Below, piece by piece: positions 33,516 to 42,706 of a DNA stretch of 64,000 nt (within the stretch, counting starts at the first letter, position 1; each line of letters begins with the position of its first letter). Source of the stretch: PALSA-612 sp963711315 (GTDB taxonomy: Bacteria; Actinomycetota; Thermoleophilia; Gaiellales; Gaiellaceae); the NCBI GenBank assembly GCA_963711315.1, contig CAVQDQ010000003.1, forward strand, positions 868,001-932,000. Direction: 5' to 3'. The notes below the pieces were generated by a model that ran no database searches, was not told the DNA's origin, and saw only the letters and a program-made list of their open reading frames with translations. A program made the position numbers and the translations under genes.

Positions 33516-35651
33516 GTGCCCGAGCGGTGGACGCGCGTCGTGCTCCGCTTCCGCGTGGTCGTGGTCGCCTCGTGGGTCGGCGTCCTCGTCCTCGGTGCCC
33601 TTTCGACAGGCGCGCTCCCTGCCCTGCTCTCCAACTCGCTCGCTGTTCCCGGAACGGACTCCGAACGAGCCCGCACGATCCTGAGGGAGAACTTCCATGA
33701 GGCAGACGATGGGACATTTACGGTCATCTTCCGCGGGAGCTCGCGACCGTCGCGCGCGGAGCGCAGCAGACTCGAGCGGCGCCTAGCGGACGCTGCACGG
33801 GCGGTGCCGACTGCCCGTCCCGGGGAGCTGAGAGACGGCAGCATGCCGTTCGCCGACATCCGCACTGCGCTGAGCCTGCCCCAGGCGAAGACCCACACGG
33901 ACGACCTGCGGCACGCGTTACGTGCGTCGGGCGGACGGCCGGCGCTTGTCACGGGCCAGCCCGCGATACAACGCGACCTCGACAGGATCTTCGCGTCCGA
34001 CCTGCAGCGAGGAGAGCTGATCGCGATCGTGGTTGCGCTCGTCGCACTGGTCCTGGTCCTCGGTGTGTCGCCCACCGTGCTCGTGCCCTTCGCCGTCGCC
34101 GCCGGATCGGTCGCGGCCACGCTGGGCGCCGTCTACCTGATCGCACACGAGGTCTCGATGGTCACGTACGTGACGAACCTCGTCGCCCTGATCGGCTTCG
34201 CGCTCGCCGTCGACTACTCGCTGCTCGTGGTGTTCAGGTTTCGTGAGGAGCTTGATCGGGGCGGCACGACGGATGACGCGATAGGCCGGACAATGGCGAG
34301 CGCGGGCCGGGCGGTCGTTGTCTCGGGGCTCGCGGTCGCGCTGGGCCTCGGGCTGTTGGTCTTCATGCCGGTTCCGCTCATCCGGTCGCTCGGCGTCGGT
34401 GGGCTCCTGATTCCCCTCGCCTCGATCGCCGCCGCACTCACACTGCTACCCGTGCTCTTGTCCCTGCTCGGCCGGCGCGGCGCGCGACGGTACCCGGCAG
34501 CCCGGCGATCCGCAAGCGTCGAGGAAGGTGCGTGGGCCCGCCTCGCGCGGATCGTTATGCGACGCCCTCTACTCTTCCTGGCTACCGGAACGGCGGTGCT
34601 GCTGGCCGCCGCCGCTCCGGCGCTGGCGCTCGAGCTGACGCCCGGCTCCATCTCGGCCATTCCGAGATCGCCGGAGTCGGTTCGCGGCTACGAGCTCCTC
34701 AGAAAGAGCATCGGCGCCGGAGACATCACGCCTGTCTACGTGGTGGTAGACACGGGCGAGCCCGAGGGCACGCGCCAGGCCCCAGTCCGCCGAGCGGTCG
34801 ATCGTCTCGCCGACGCCGTGTTCCGCGATGGGGAGACCAAGGTGGTCGCATCGGGGACCGACGACCCCTACGTGGACCCGACGGGTCGATACGTACGTCT
34901 GGCCATAGCAGGACGACACGAGTTCGGCGCGCCGGAGACCCGGCAGCTCGTCGATCGGCTACGCCAGCGCCTTGTGCCGGCAGCAGGCTTCCCAGAGGAT
35001 GTCCACGTTGTTGTCGGTGGCGCTCCGGCACAGGGCGTCGACTTCCTCGATCGCGCGTACGGCGCCTTCCCGTGGCTCGTCGCTGCGCTGCTCGCGCTCA
35101 CGTACCTCGTGCTGCTGCGCGCCTTCCGCTCACTGCTTCTGCCACTCAAGGCCGTATTGCTCAACCTGCTCTCCGTGGCCGCAGCCTACGGCCTGCTCGT
35201 CGTCGTCTTCCGCTGGGATGTCGGCGCCGGCCTGCTCGGGCTCCGTCACGCCGACGCCATCGAAGGCTGGATCCCAATCTTCCTCTTCGCAGCGTTGTTC
35301 GGCATCTCCATGGACTATGAGGTTTTCATGGTCTCGCGTATGCGCGAGGTCTGGGACGAGACCGGGGATACCGTTCGGGCCGTCGCCGGCGGGCTGCAGC
35401 GGACAGGCCGCGTCGTGACCGCGGCCGCCGCGATCATGGTCGGCGCCTTCTTGGGCTTCGCCGCCGGCGACGTGTCGGCGCTCCAGCAGTTCGGCGTCGG
35501 GCTGGCACTAGCGGTGCTGATCGACGCGACGATCGTCCGCGCCGTGCTGCTGCCCTCGCTCATGACGGTGCTCGGGCCGTACAACTGGTGGCTGCCGGGC
35601 TGGGTGGCACGAGCCGTCCGCGTGGCGCCGTCCCCGCTGGAGGCGCACTGA
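33516..35651 (+). CDS. MMPL/RND family transporter
   Basis: 711 aa, two repeated halves each with one helix, a large extracytoplasmic loop and five helices. The first core is LVALIGFALAVDYSLLVVFRFREEL; the second is FLFAALFGISMDYEVFMVSRMREVWD. Both carry the proton-relay aspartate/tyrosine pair DY of actinobacterial MMPL proteins. MMPL pumps export lipids or drugs across the inner membrane. The start is GTG 33516. The stop is inside a terminator hairpin. Confidence 0.93.
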   Translation: MPERWTRVVLRFRVVVVASWVGVLVLGALSTGALPALLSNSLAVPGTDSERARTILRENFHEADDGTFTVIFRGSSRPSRAERSRLERRLADAARAVPTARPGELRDGSMPFADIRTALSLPQAKTHTDDLRHALRASGGRPALVTGQPAIQRDLDRIFASDLQRGELIAIVVALVALVLVLGVSPTVLVPFAVAAGSVAATLGAVYLIAHEVSMVTYVTNLVALIGFALAVDYSLLVVFRFREELDRGGTTDDAIGRTMASAGRAVVVSGLAVALGLGLLVFMPVPLIRSLGVGGLLIPLASIAAALTLLPVLLSLLGRRGARRYPAARRSASVEEGAWARLARIVMRRPLLFLATGTAVLLAAAAPALALELTPGSISAIPRSPESVRGYELLRKSIGAGDITPVYVVVDTGEPEGTRQAPVRRAVDRLADAVFRDGETKVVASGTDDPYVDPTGRYVRLAIAGRHEFGAPETRQLVDRLRQRLVPAAGFPEDVHVVVGGAPAQGVDFLDRAYGAFPWLVAALLALTYLVLLRAFRSLLLPLKAVLLNLLSVAAAYGLLVVVFRWDVGAGLLGLRHADAIEGWIPIFLFAALFGISMDYEVFMVSRMREVWDETGDTVRAVAGGLQRTGRVVTAAAAIMVGAFLGFAAGDVSALQQFGVGLALAVLIDATIVRAVLLPSLMTVLGPYNWWLPGWVARAVRVAPSPLEAH

Positions 35652-35681
35652 GAGAGGGGCTCGGCGGCGCCCCTCTCTCAG
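35648..35681. terminator. Bidirectional terminator between convergent genes
   Basis: A 13-bp stem CTGAGAGAGGGGC / GCCCCTCTCTCAG with an 8-nt loop, overlapping the MMPL stop codon and lying 18 bp from the end of the large secreted protein gene on the other strand. Confidence 0.85.
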
Positions 35682-35698
35682 ATCCTGTGGGAAGTGGA

Positions 35699-37273
35699 CT
35701 ACTTGACGACCTTGATCGCCAGCCGGAAGGCCGGGATCTGGTATCCGGCCGCCAGCCCCGGAGCATCGGTGGCGTACGCGAGAAGCGGAACCATGCCGAG
35801 CTGCGGGTACGGATACGCCGGTTGCTGCGTGTAGAGCAGCGGGTAGAGGTCGATGAGGTGGATGCCGGGCTTGCCCGTGGCGAACAGCTGGATGCGCGTG
35901 TAGCCGTTCGAGTTGAAGCCGCAGGCGTAGCCGATGTAGGCGTTGTCGTAGGTGACGGCGACCGTGTTGTCGAGCTGCGTCCAGCCCATGCCCTTCAACT
36001 CGACGATGAACGGCTTGCCGGCCTTCACGACCCTCGGCGCCTTCACGAAGCTTCGCTTCACGAAATACGGCACCTGGGCCATGACCTTGCCGCCCTGCAC
36101 GAGCTGGACCACGTGCCAGCCGCCCAGGCCGTCCGGGACGGTGATGTCGGACGACAGGGTGCCATCGGCCGCCGCCGTGGCCCTGCCGAGCGGCACGGGC
36201 ACGAAGCTCCAGCACGTGCCGGTGCAGTTGACGCGGTTGCCGACCACTGTCGACCAGATGAGGTCAACAGGCGCGTTCGGCGTGAGCCCTGTAGCGGTGA
36301 CCTTCGTCTTCGCGAGGATCTGGCCGCTGGACGAGGCGAGCGCCGCCGTGGCCTTGCTGTCGGGCGCGAGGTTGGCCGCCGAAAGCGTCGTCCTCGCATC
36401 GATCGTGGGCTTGACGTTGGCCGGCCACTCGGTCCTCGGAGCGAGGTTCGCATTGCCCTTCGTGAGCGTGAACTTCAGCCGGTGGCTATCCGTCCACGGC
36501 ACGGGGGACTGCTCCATGTTCAGGTAGGGCACGGTGTGACTGGATCCTGCGTACTCGATCCAGTGCGCTCCCACCTCGCCGGCGGCGCGGAGCTTGAAGA
36601 CCGCAATCCCGCGCGTCATGTTGGCCGAGGCGGCGCCCGTGTACTTGTTGTCGTAGAGCACCGCTCCGACGCTCTCGTACGTCGGCGAGCCCATGCCCAC
36701 GACTTTGACGGTGATCGTCGTGCCTAGCGGCCCCTTCTTCGGGCGAATCGTCACCGTGCGCTCGAGCAGGAAGCCGCCCTTGGCTACCTGCTGACCGTCG
36801 ACGACCGCGTAGACGTCGTGGAGCCCGCCGTAGTCGACGGGAGCCTTGACTTTGATCGAGAGAGCACCGGCGGCATCCGTCTTGCTCGTTGCGAGCGCGA
36901 CGCCGACCTTGTCGACCTTGCGACCGATGTAGTCGATCGAGTCTGGCTTGGGGTCGAGCACGTAGCGGACGCTCGCCGTCATCCAGACGAGCGTCACGTT
37001 CGCGCTCGCTGGCAGCCCTCTGCCGGTGAACGTCACCGCGGCTCCCGGCTTCGCGACGTCCGGCTTGGTGGTCATCACCTTCATCGTCGCCGCCGGCTTT
37101 CCGGGGTCGACGAGCGGTCCCGGCAGTGGTGCGGCGCCGGGGATGATCGGGTTGTTGACTGCCGTCGGGTCGGCCAGCGCCGACTGGGTGAAGAGGACGA
37201 CACAGGCCGCAGCAATCACGGTCAGTCCCAGTCGTCGCCGCCACGCGACCTGCTTGTGTGTTGTACGGCTCAT
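35699..37273 (-). CDS. Large secreted multi-domain beta-sandwich protein
   Basis: 524 aa from ATG 37273 (AAAGGA upstream). A signal peptide (GLTVIAAACVVLFTQSALA) is followed by at least three Ig/IPT-like repeats: GAAVTFTGRGLPASANVTLVW, KVTATGLTPNAPVDLIWSTV and GKPFIVELKGMGWTQLDNTV. One CTGTC pair may be a disulfide. Such repeats occur in surface or extracellular matrix proteins; no enzyme motif is visible. It heads a same-strand group with two smaller secreted proteins upstream. Confidence 0.8.
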   Translation of the reverse strand: MSRTTHKQVAWRRRLGLTVIAAACVVLFTQSALADPTAVNNPIIPGAAPLPGPLVDPGKPAATMKVMTTKPDVAKPGAAVTFTGRGLPASANVTLVWMTASVRYVLDPKPDSIDYIGRKVDKVGVALATSKTDAAGALSIKVKAPVDYGGLHDVYAVVDGQQVAKGGFLLERTVTIRPKKGPLGTTITVKVVGMGSPTYESVGAVLYDNKYTGAASANMTRGIAVFKLRAAGEVGAHWIEYAGSSHTVPYLNMEQSPVPWTDSHRLKFTLTKGNANLAPRTEWPANVKPTIDARTTLSAANLAPDSKATAALASSSGQILAKTKVTATGLTPNAPVDLIWSTVVGNRVNCTGTCWSFVPVPLGRATAAADGTLSSDITVPDGLGGWHVVQLVQGGKVMAQVPYFVKRSFVKAPRVVKAGKPFIVELKGMGWTQLDNTVAVTYDNAYIGYACGFNSNGYTRIQLFATGKPGIHLIDLYPLLYTQQPAYPYPQLGMVPLLAYATDAPGLAAGYQIPAFRLAIKVVK

Positions 37274-37300
37274 GGTTGTCCTTTCACTCGCCATGGCCGC

Positions 37301-37822
37301 CTACTTCTTCTTCCGCGCAGCCAGGTTGGGGACGATCTGCAGCTCGTAGTCGTAGCGCCCGAACGTGTTCGCCTCGGTCTTGAAGACGATTTGAGCCGTC
37401 ACCGAGCCGAGCGGGTAGGTCTTGGGGATGATCCACGCCGCTGTCCAGAAGAACACCCTGTTCGGGGCCGTCCCGTGCGCGCCCCAGTTCAGCTTCATGT
37501 TCGGCTGGCCCGGGATCTTGACGTACGCGTACTTGACGTTCTCGGTCGACAGGATGTTGCCGGTGGCAGCCTCGCTGCCCCACACACGAAAGACCGGACG
37601 CTCACCGCGTGCGAAGTAGTTGGTCTGCGTGCAGCCGAGCGGCCGGGGCTTCGTGCCCGCCGGTGCTGTGCCGTTGACCGTGTCCACGTAGAGGAACACC
37701 GGGTACTTGACGGGGTCGGCGGAGCTCTGCGCTAGCGCGGGCGCCGCGATGGCGCTGAGCATGACCGCAGCCCCGAGCAGCAAGAAGATTCGGCGCATTG
37801 TCTGTGTCCTAGGTCGAGTCAT
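37301..37822 (-). CDS. Secreted protein, paralogue A of a small family
   Basis: 173 aa from ATG 37822 (a shorter reading starts at 37798). A signal peptide (RRIFLLLGAAVMLSAIAAPALA) is followed by a beta-rich domain: KYPVFLYVDTVNGTAPAGTK, ERPVFRVWGSEAATG, YVKIPGQPNMKLNWGAHG and RVFFWTAAWIIPKTYPLGSV. The same order IPGQP-x-W-x-IP-x-Y-x-LG is found in the next gene upstream, so the two are paralogues. It ends in a Lys-rich tail. Family and function unknown to me. Confidence 0.75.
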   Translation of the reverse strand: MTRPRTQTMRRIFLLLGAAVMLSAIAAPALAQSSADPVKYPVFLYVDTVNGTAPAGTKPRPLGCTQTNYFARGERPVFRVWGSEAATGNILSTENVKYAYVKIPGQPNMKLNWGAHGTAPNRVFFWTAAWIIPKTYPLGSVTAQIVFKTEANTFGRYDYELQIVPNLAARKKK

Positions 37823-37834
37823 CGTTGGCACCCC

Positions 37835-38305
37835 CTAACCCGTCGCTGGCGTGACGGTCAGCTGGGAGGTCGCGGGCGGCATCTGGACGAAGCTCGCGGT
37901 GACCTTCGCCTTCGTCCTGACCGTGGCCCGGAAGGCGACGATCCCCAGCGCGTAGTCCGCCGGAATCTTCCAGGTGCCGGACCACGGGAAGTTCGGGTCG
38001 CCGTTCGTGTACTTCATCTGCACGGTCGGCTGACCGGGGATGAGGATCCTGGCGAACTGGAGGTCCTTGTTGGTCATCGACCGCTTCGTCTTGTTGTCGC
38101 CGACGAACATGCGGAACGTGACCTCCGACCCCTGAGGGAAGAAGTTGGTCAGGAAGCTGCTGGTCGGCGCCGTCCAGGTCGCAACCCGGATGAAGGCTCC
38201 CGGGATCTTCGGACCCGGGAACGGCGTCTCCCCTGGTGCCTGGGCCCCCGCCGGCACTGCGCTCAGCCCGAGCAGTGCCGCGAGGATGATAATCCGTCGT
38301 TTCAT
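37835..38305 (-). CDS. Secreted protein, paralogue B of the same small family
   Basis: 156 aa with a signal peptide (MKRRIIILAALLGLSAVPAGA). Matching blocks to its neighbour are GSEVTFRMFVGDNKTKRSMT, ARILIPGQPTVQMKYTNGDP, PWSGTWKIPADYALGIVAF. It lacks the basic tail. The two genes are 12 nt apart and with the large Ig-like protein form a likely operon that exports three proteins, perhaps a surface complex. Confidence 0.75.
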   Translation of the reverse strand: MKRRIIILAALLGLSAVPAGAQAPGETPFPGPKIPGAFIRVATWTAPTSSFLTNFFPQGSEVTFRMFVGDNKTKRSMTNKDLQFARILIPGQPTVQMKYTNGDPNFPWSGTWKIPADYALGIVAFRATVRTKAKVTASFVQMPPATSQLTVTPATG

Positions 38306-38351
38306 TGGCGTCCTCCTTTGAGGCTCTTGGCTCGATCGGGGAGGAATCGCG

Positions 38352-38846
38352 TCACTGCTTGAGCTTTCCGCTGAATTTCGCGGTGAACGCGCCGGTGTCG
38401 TGGGCGTAGGTGCCCGTCACCTTCAGCTTCCCCTTGGCCTTGGCGAGCTTGCCGGTGGCCTTGGTGACGGTTGCGTAGCCGGTGATGCTGAAGAAGTTGC
38501 CCGCTTCGTCGCCGCAGCCCTGGGCGCCGGGGAGCATCTTGAAGGCGATCGTACCCTTGGTGCCCTTCAGAAGCCCGGAACCGCTCCAGTTGTTGCAGGC
38601 CTGCGGCTTGGCTTCACCTTTGCCAAGCCCGGTGATCGTGCCCCTCCCGATCGGAAGGCCCGTGCCTGTCCCCTTGGCGGCGATGCTGTCTACCACCTCG
38701 CCGGTGACCTTCACGGTGGCCGTCCCTTTGTACTTCGCGCTGAAGTTGATGATCTTGACGCTCGCGGCACCGCTCGCAATCGCAGAGCCGACGAGCAAAG
38801 CCGCCAGAGCGGCGAGAGCAACGGCGATGGATCGGAATCTTGTCAT
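38352..38846 (-). CDS. Secreted protein of unknown function
   Basis: 164 aa from ATG 38846 (GAGGAGA upstream). Signal peptide MTRFRSIAVALAALAALLVG to IASG; mature part SVKIINFSAKYKGTATVKVT, GSGLLKGTKGTIAFKMLPGA, KLKVTGTYAHDTGAFTAKFS is Gly/Thr/Lys-rich and beta-rich, with two cysteines. It resembles small actinobacterial exported proteins. It sits 46 bp upstream of the paralogue pair on the same strand. Confidence 0.75.
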   Translation of the reverse strand: MTRFRSIAVALAALAALLVGSAIASGAASVKIINFSAKYKGTATVKVTGEVVDSIAAKGTGTGLPIGRGTITGLGKGEAKPQACNNWSGSGLLKGTKGTIAFKMLPGAQGCGDEAGNFFSITGYATVTKATGKLAKAKGKLKVTGTYAHDTGAFTAKFSGKLKQ

Positions 38847-39439
38847 GGCGTCTCCTCGTGTCTTCTTGAATTCGCTGATGATCGGCGATCGCGACCAGTG
38901 CGAGCATCGGGGATGCCGCTTAAGCGAATGCGGACTTCTACGGTGAGGCGATTGCTGGAACCCCCCTACGCCGCCGTGGAGCGGCGGCATAGGCTACCGA
39001 ACAACGAGGCTCAATCGGCCACGAGATCGGGCACTGCTCGAATTGGTCCGCTCGACCCGATGGCCGAGCAGGCGGAGGACGGCTTGTTTGCACCTGAGCC
39101 AAATTGAGTTCGGAACTCGGGTTCCGGACGATAGTCCGCGCCAATCTTGGGTCGGCCCCCACGATGACCTGGGGTGCCACCCACAGGCGGGAGGCGGGGA
39201 ACGAAAACACGCGGAAATGCAGGTGGTTTCGTTCGATGCCGGGCCAAGCTGGACTCGAACGTGCCTGCATGGCGAGACTGTTCCCCTGGCGGGTGTGCAC
39301 CGAGGTGTGCACTGCGACGAAAACCCGACTGCTGCCGCACGGGGTGGGCTTCCCGTCGGCAGGGCGGACATGCCCAGAAAATTTTCGGCGTCGAATCCGA
39401 TCACTCGGACGTCCCCGGTGTGGATCGTGCCGTGTCCGG
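38847..39439. other. 593-bp stretch with no supported gene
   Basis: No frame here has coding character or family similarity that I can see. The region holds a GC-rich hairpin near 38968-38990 (CGCCGCC/GCGGCGG) and lower-GC patches (GAAAATTTTC at 39379). One short sequence, GGACTCGAACG at 39251-39261, looks like part of a tRNA T loop, but no cloverleaf can be built around it. It may be a remnant or a promoter zone for the secreted-protein genes. Confidence 0.4.
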
Positions 39440-40063
39440 TTACGTCGACCCGGCAGGCGTTGTCTGATCGCCATGCACACGTAGCACGGCGACGATCGCG
39501 ATCACGAGGTAGCCGAACGCAGCCACTTTGGGAGCGATGAACGCGAGCACGATCACACCGACGTAGAAGCCAACGTTCGGCGTTGTTGCGACCAGGAGCT
39601 TGTTGATCTCCTCCTCGCTCACCTCCGGCTTGAGCAGCTCGCGGCTGCGCGCGATTGCTCCCCATAGGGCGCTGACCAGGAGCGAGGTCGTCAGCAACGT
39701 TCCACCGTAGAAGATCACGGCGGCCCGCTCGGCGTCCGTCTCGCGGATCGCCTCGGCCATGAGCTTGGTCGGGAAGGGCAGGAACGAGACCGCCATGAGC
39801 AGCGCCAGGTTGAGTCGCATCACCCAGGCGTTCGCATACTGCAAGCGGCGGAAGATCCCGTGGTGGACCATCCAGATCCCCCCGATCGTGATGAAGCTCG
39901 TCGCATAGGCCACGTAGGAGGGCCACTGATGGCCGATGCCACGCCAGAGATTTCCGAACTCGGACTCGGGTACCGCGACCTCGAGGATGAGGAGTGTGAT
40001 CGCGATCGCGAACACGCCGTCGCTGAATGCCTCGATCCGGCCGGTGCCCCAGCGATCGCTCAC
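39440..40063 (-). CDS. TMEM175-family potassium channel protein
   Basis: 207 aa, six helices, opening with RIEAFSDGVFAIAITLLILE, the signature of the bacterial TMEM175 (DUF1211) family, in which FSDGVFAI lines the pore. Bacterial members form tetrameric K+ leak channels. The GTG start overlaps the TGA of the efflux gene (GTGA), so both are co-translated. Confidence 0.92.
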   Translation of the reverse strand: MSDRWGTGRIEAFSDGVFAIAITLLILEVAVPESEFGNLWRGIGHQWPSYVAYATSFITIGGIWMVHHGIFRRLQYANAWVMRLNLALLMAVSFLPFPTKLMAEAIRETDAERAAVIFYGGTLLTTSLLVSALWGAIARSRELLKPEVSEEEINKLLVATTPNVGFYVGVIVLAFIAPKVAAFGYLVIAIVAVLRVHGDQTTPAGST

Positions 40064-41757
40064 GACGCAGGCGCACTCGCGGTATCCGGAGTGCGTCTGG
40101 GGCGTTTACGTTCGTCGTCCTCGGTGGGTTCTGCGTGCTCGGGTAAGCGTCTGACCCATGCCAGCGCGAGCAGCGCGAACAGAGCGAGAAACCCGAGCGC
40201 GGCCCGCAGTGCCTTGAGCTGCGAGTCGGAGTAGACGGCGACGATCTCCTTCGTCTGGCGTGGGGGCAGGCCGGCGTCCTGGGCTGCCTGCTCGAGCTGC
40301 TCGACAGAGACGAAGTTGGCGCTTGTCTCAGCGGCCGCGCTCGCCTGTTGCTTGACTGAATCGGGCAGCTTCGAGCTCGCCAGCACCGCGGTCGAGAAGT
40401 TCGTCGCCAGCGAGGCGATCAGGATCGAGCCGACAAGCGCCACCCCGAGCGATGCGCCGAGGTTGAGCGAGGTGCCCTGGAGCCCGCCTGCCTCGCCGCC
40501 ACGCGAGGGATCGACTGACGACATGATCACGTTGCCGACCTGCGACGCGAGGAGCCCGAGGCCGGCTCCGAGCAGCGCCAGTCCGATGCCGAAGCCCCAG
40601 CCGTTCAATTCGGGCCCGATGTAGTGGAGCAGGACTGCCTCTCCGACGAGCATCGCTGCGATGCCGCGCTGGACGATCAGCTTCGGCGAGTACCGACCCG
40701 TGATCGCGGAGCCGCCGAGCGCGAAAACGAACATCGCGATCGACATCGGCAGGATCGTCTTGCCCGTCTTCAGCGCGTCGAAGCCGAGCACGGTCTGCAG
40801 GTACAGCGGCAGCACGAAGAAGGTGCCCTGGATGATGAACGCCTGACACCATTGCACTACCAACCCGGCCCGCATCCTCGGGATCTTCGGGAGCGCGAGG
40901 TCGAGCAGCGGCTCCTTTCCGCCCTCTTTGACCCGTTGCTCCTGCCGGACGAACAGCCACAGCAAGACGGAGCCGATCGCGATCAGCCACAAGGTCGGCG
41001 ACAGGCCGAGCGGGGACACAGGGGCCGCGGCCTTCGCAGTCACCCATCCCCACTGGCTCGACTTCAGGACCCCGAACACGACCGCGCCGAGGCCGGCGGC
41101 CGACAGCACCGCGCCACCCAGATCGAGCTTGCTCTTGTGACCGACCGTCGCCGGGATCACCTTCAGGAACAGCATCAGGATCAGCACCACGACCGTCTCG
41201 CCGGCGAACACGTAGCGCCAGGAGAGATTCGCCGTCACCCAGCCTCCGATCAGCGGCCCGGCCGCCATTGACGCACCGCTGACACCGCCGAGGATTCCGT
41301 ACGCGATCGCACGCTGCTTGCCCTGATAGGTCGCGGCCGTCAATGCGGCGATCGCCGGGATCACGAGCACCGCGCCGAGGCCCTCGACCAGCGACCAGCC
41401 CACCAGCAGCACGCCCAGATTAGGCGACAGCGCTGTCGTCAGCGACCCCGTCCCGTAGACGAGCAGTCCGATCCAGAACGCCCGCTTCGCCCCCCAGCGG
41501 TCGCCGATCTTGCCGCCGATCAGCATGAAGGCGGCCATCACCAGCGTGTACATCGTGATCGCGGTCTGCAGACCCACCACGGTTGTATTGAGGTCTGCGA
41601 CGACCTGCGTGATCGACACGTTCATCACCGTCGTGTCCAAGACCATGATGAACTGGGCCGTCGCCAGAATCCCGGCCACACCCCAGCCGACCTTCACCGC
41701 GACGGGCGCCGACTCCACGCGACTGCTGACCACGGCCTCGCTCGCCACAGCCGTCAC
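40060..41757 (-). CDS. DHA2-type MFS multidrug transporter (EmrB/QacA family)
   Basis: 565 aa from GTG 41757, chosen for a GGGAG site; a GTG at 41805 would add 16 residues. Fourteen spans are likely. Family motifs: FIMVLDTTVMNVSITQVV (D in TM1), GGKIGDRWGAKRAFWIG (motif A), GPLIGGWVTANLSWRYVF (motif C). The C-terminus is charged. It probably exports drugs or toxic organics with proton coupling. No regulator lies beside it. Confidence 0.93.
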   Translation of the reverse strand: MTAVASEAVVSSRVESAPVAVKVGWGVAGILATAQFIMVLDTTVMNVSITQVVADLNTTVVGLQTAITMYTLVMAAFMLIGGKIGDRWGAKRAFWIGLLVYGTGSLTTALSPNLGVLLVGWSLVEGLGAVLVIPAIAALTAATYQGKQRAIAYGILGGVSGASMAAGPLIGGWVTANLSWRYVFAGETVVVLILMLFLKVIPATVGHKSKLDLGGAVLSAAGLGAVVFGVLKSSQWGWVTAKAAAPVSPLGLSPTLWLIAIGSVLLWLFVRQEQRVKEGGKEPLLDLALPKIPRMRAGLVVQWCQAFIIQGTFFVLPLYLQTVLGFDALKTGKTILPMSIAMFVFALGGSAITGRYSPKLIVQRGIAAMLVGEAVLLHYIGPELNGWGFGIGLALLGAGLGLLASQVGNVIMSSVDPSRGGEAGGLQGTSLNLGASLGVALVGSILIASLATNFSTAVLASSKLPDSVKQQASAAAETSANFVSVEQLEQAAQDAGLPPRQTKEIVAVYSDSQLKALRAALGFLALFALLALAWVRRLPEHAEPTEDDERKRPRRTPDTASAPAS

Positions 41758-41843
41758 CCTATACGGCTCCCAGTCGTGTTTTCTTCGCCCACGCCATCGC
41801 GGCACGCGGTGTTTGCGCGGAACCGCGGTTCGTGTCTGAGGGT

Positions 41844-41878
41844 GAGGAGGGGGCAGCGCGGGGCGCCGCCCCCTCCTC
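41844..41878 (-). terminator. Terminator of the truncated DUF1269 copy
   Basis: An 11-bp stem GAGGAGGGGGC / GCCCCCTCCTC with a 13-nt loop directly follows the stop of the DUF1269 fragment (41890-41892). The fragment therefore keeps its own 3' end, while its 5' part is lost. Confidence 0.7.
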
Positions 41879-41889
41879 TTACCGAGTCA

Positions 41890-42045
41890 GCTAGGGAACG
41901 GCCTGCGAGACCTCGTCCGACGAATCTGCGATCGCCTTCTGGAGCTCGTCGTAGTCGCCCTTGTCGATCGCCTTGTTGATTCGCTTGTCCGAGTTGACGA
42001 GCGCGGCCTCGACCTTGTCGGCATAGACGTCGTCGACGATCGGTG
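41890..42045 (-). pseudogene. 3' fragment of a DUF1269-type gene
   Basis: The minus strand reads IVDDVYADKVEAALVNSDKR, INKAIDKGDYDELQKAIADS, SDEVSQAVP and then a stop. It matches the C-terminal 50 residues of the protein at 48357-48886 almost exactly, at DNA level too. No start or N-terminal domain precedes it; homology stops at about 42045. A truncated paralogue. Its clean ending shows where the other copy's reading frame has slipped. Confidence 0.75.
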
Positions 42046-42086
42046 ATCCGGACGGTTGCTCGTGCTCTGGTGCTTATGCTCCACGC

Positions 42087-42356
42087 ATGCCCAACGCCGC
42101 GACGACCGCGCCTCATGGTCGGATCGGGGCAATGCAACGGTGGCTCAGCGGCCGCGGTGGCACGTCTCTTGGCCGGCTGGCGCTTCTGTGGTTCCGCAGC
42201 TACTTCGAGGCAAGCCGGAACTCCGGCTCCGCCGCGACGCTCTACTCCTTCCTGTCGGTGGCGCCGTTCGTTCTCGCCGTCGTCGGACTCACCCACGCAG
42301 GGGGTCAGAATGATCTTCCGCGAGCGGAGCCACGGGACGCGATGGCAGTAGGGTGA
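42087..42356 (+). pseudogene. 5' fragment of a YihY/BrkB-type gene
   Basis: From ATG 42087 the first 70 codons include RLALLWFRSYFEASRNSGSA and ATLYSFLSVAPFVLAVVGL, the N-terminal helix and first span of a YihY-type protein. After THAGG the frame is no longer similar to the family and ends at 42356. About 200 residues are missing. A matching C-terminal fragment lies at 56084-56216 on the other strand. Confidence 0.6.
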
Positions 42357-42383
42357 TCGCGCGGTAGACGCGGGATGGACTGA

Positions 42384-42504
42384 GTGACCACCACGACTAC
42401 GACTACACCAAGCGAAGCCGAGCTGGCAGCTCTCTACGCACTCGACTCGATCAAGGGCTTCGGCCCGCAGAAGGTCAAGGAGCTGTACTCGGCCGGGGTA
42501 CACG
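42384..42504 (+). pseudogene. 5' fragment with helix-hairpin-helix (DprA-like)
   Basis: GTG 42384 begins MTTTTTTTPSEAELAALYALDSIKGFGPQKVKELYSAGVH in which DSIKGFGPQKVKELYSAGV is a helix-hairpin-helix like that at the start of DprA-type DNA-processing proteins. Homology ends at about 42504, where an unrelated frame takes over. The family call rests on one motif. Confidence 0.45.
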
Positions 42505-42699
42505 AGCCGCGCCAAGAGAGCGCTAAAGAAGGCCGATACGAGCGGCTGGACGGTGGTGAGCATGAAAGACGACTTCGCGCACCATCGGTACAAGCCGTCT
42601 TTTCGCCTGCTCGTCCTCCACGACGACTTCGCGACCGTGTTCGCAGCCGCGGACCGCGAGGACGCGGCGGCGGCCCGCCCAGCGGTGAAGGCCGTGTGA
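42505..42699 (+). pseudogene. 3' fragment of an unidentified gene
   Basis: In the frame ending at TGA 42697-42699 the DNA reads RAKRALKKADTSGWTVVSMK, DDFAHHRYKPSFRLLVLHDD, FATVFAAADREDAAAARPAV. The composition is protein-like but it has no start of its own except an internal ATG at 42562 (45 aa). It looks like the C-terminal end of a larger protein, joined to the DprA-like fragment at about 42504. Family not recognised. Confidence 0.4.
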
Positions 42700-42706
42700 G
42701 CTGCTG

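Noticed and set aside
39245..39300. tRNA-like T-loop sequence (GGACTCGAACG) in the gene-free stretch
   Set aside because: The stem does not pair and no acceptor, D or anticodon arm can be built around it.
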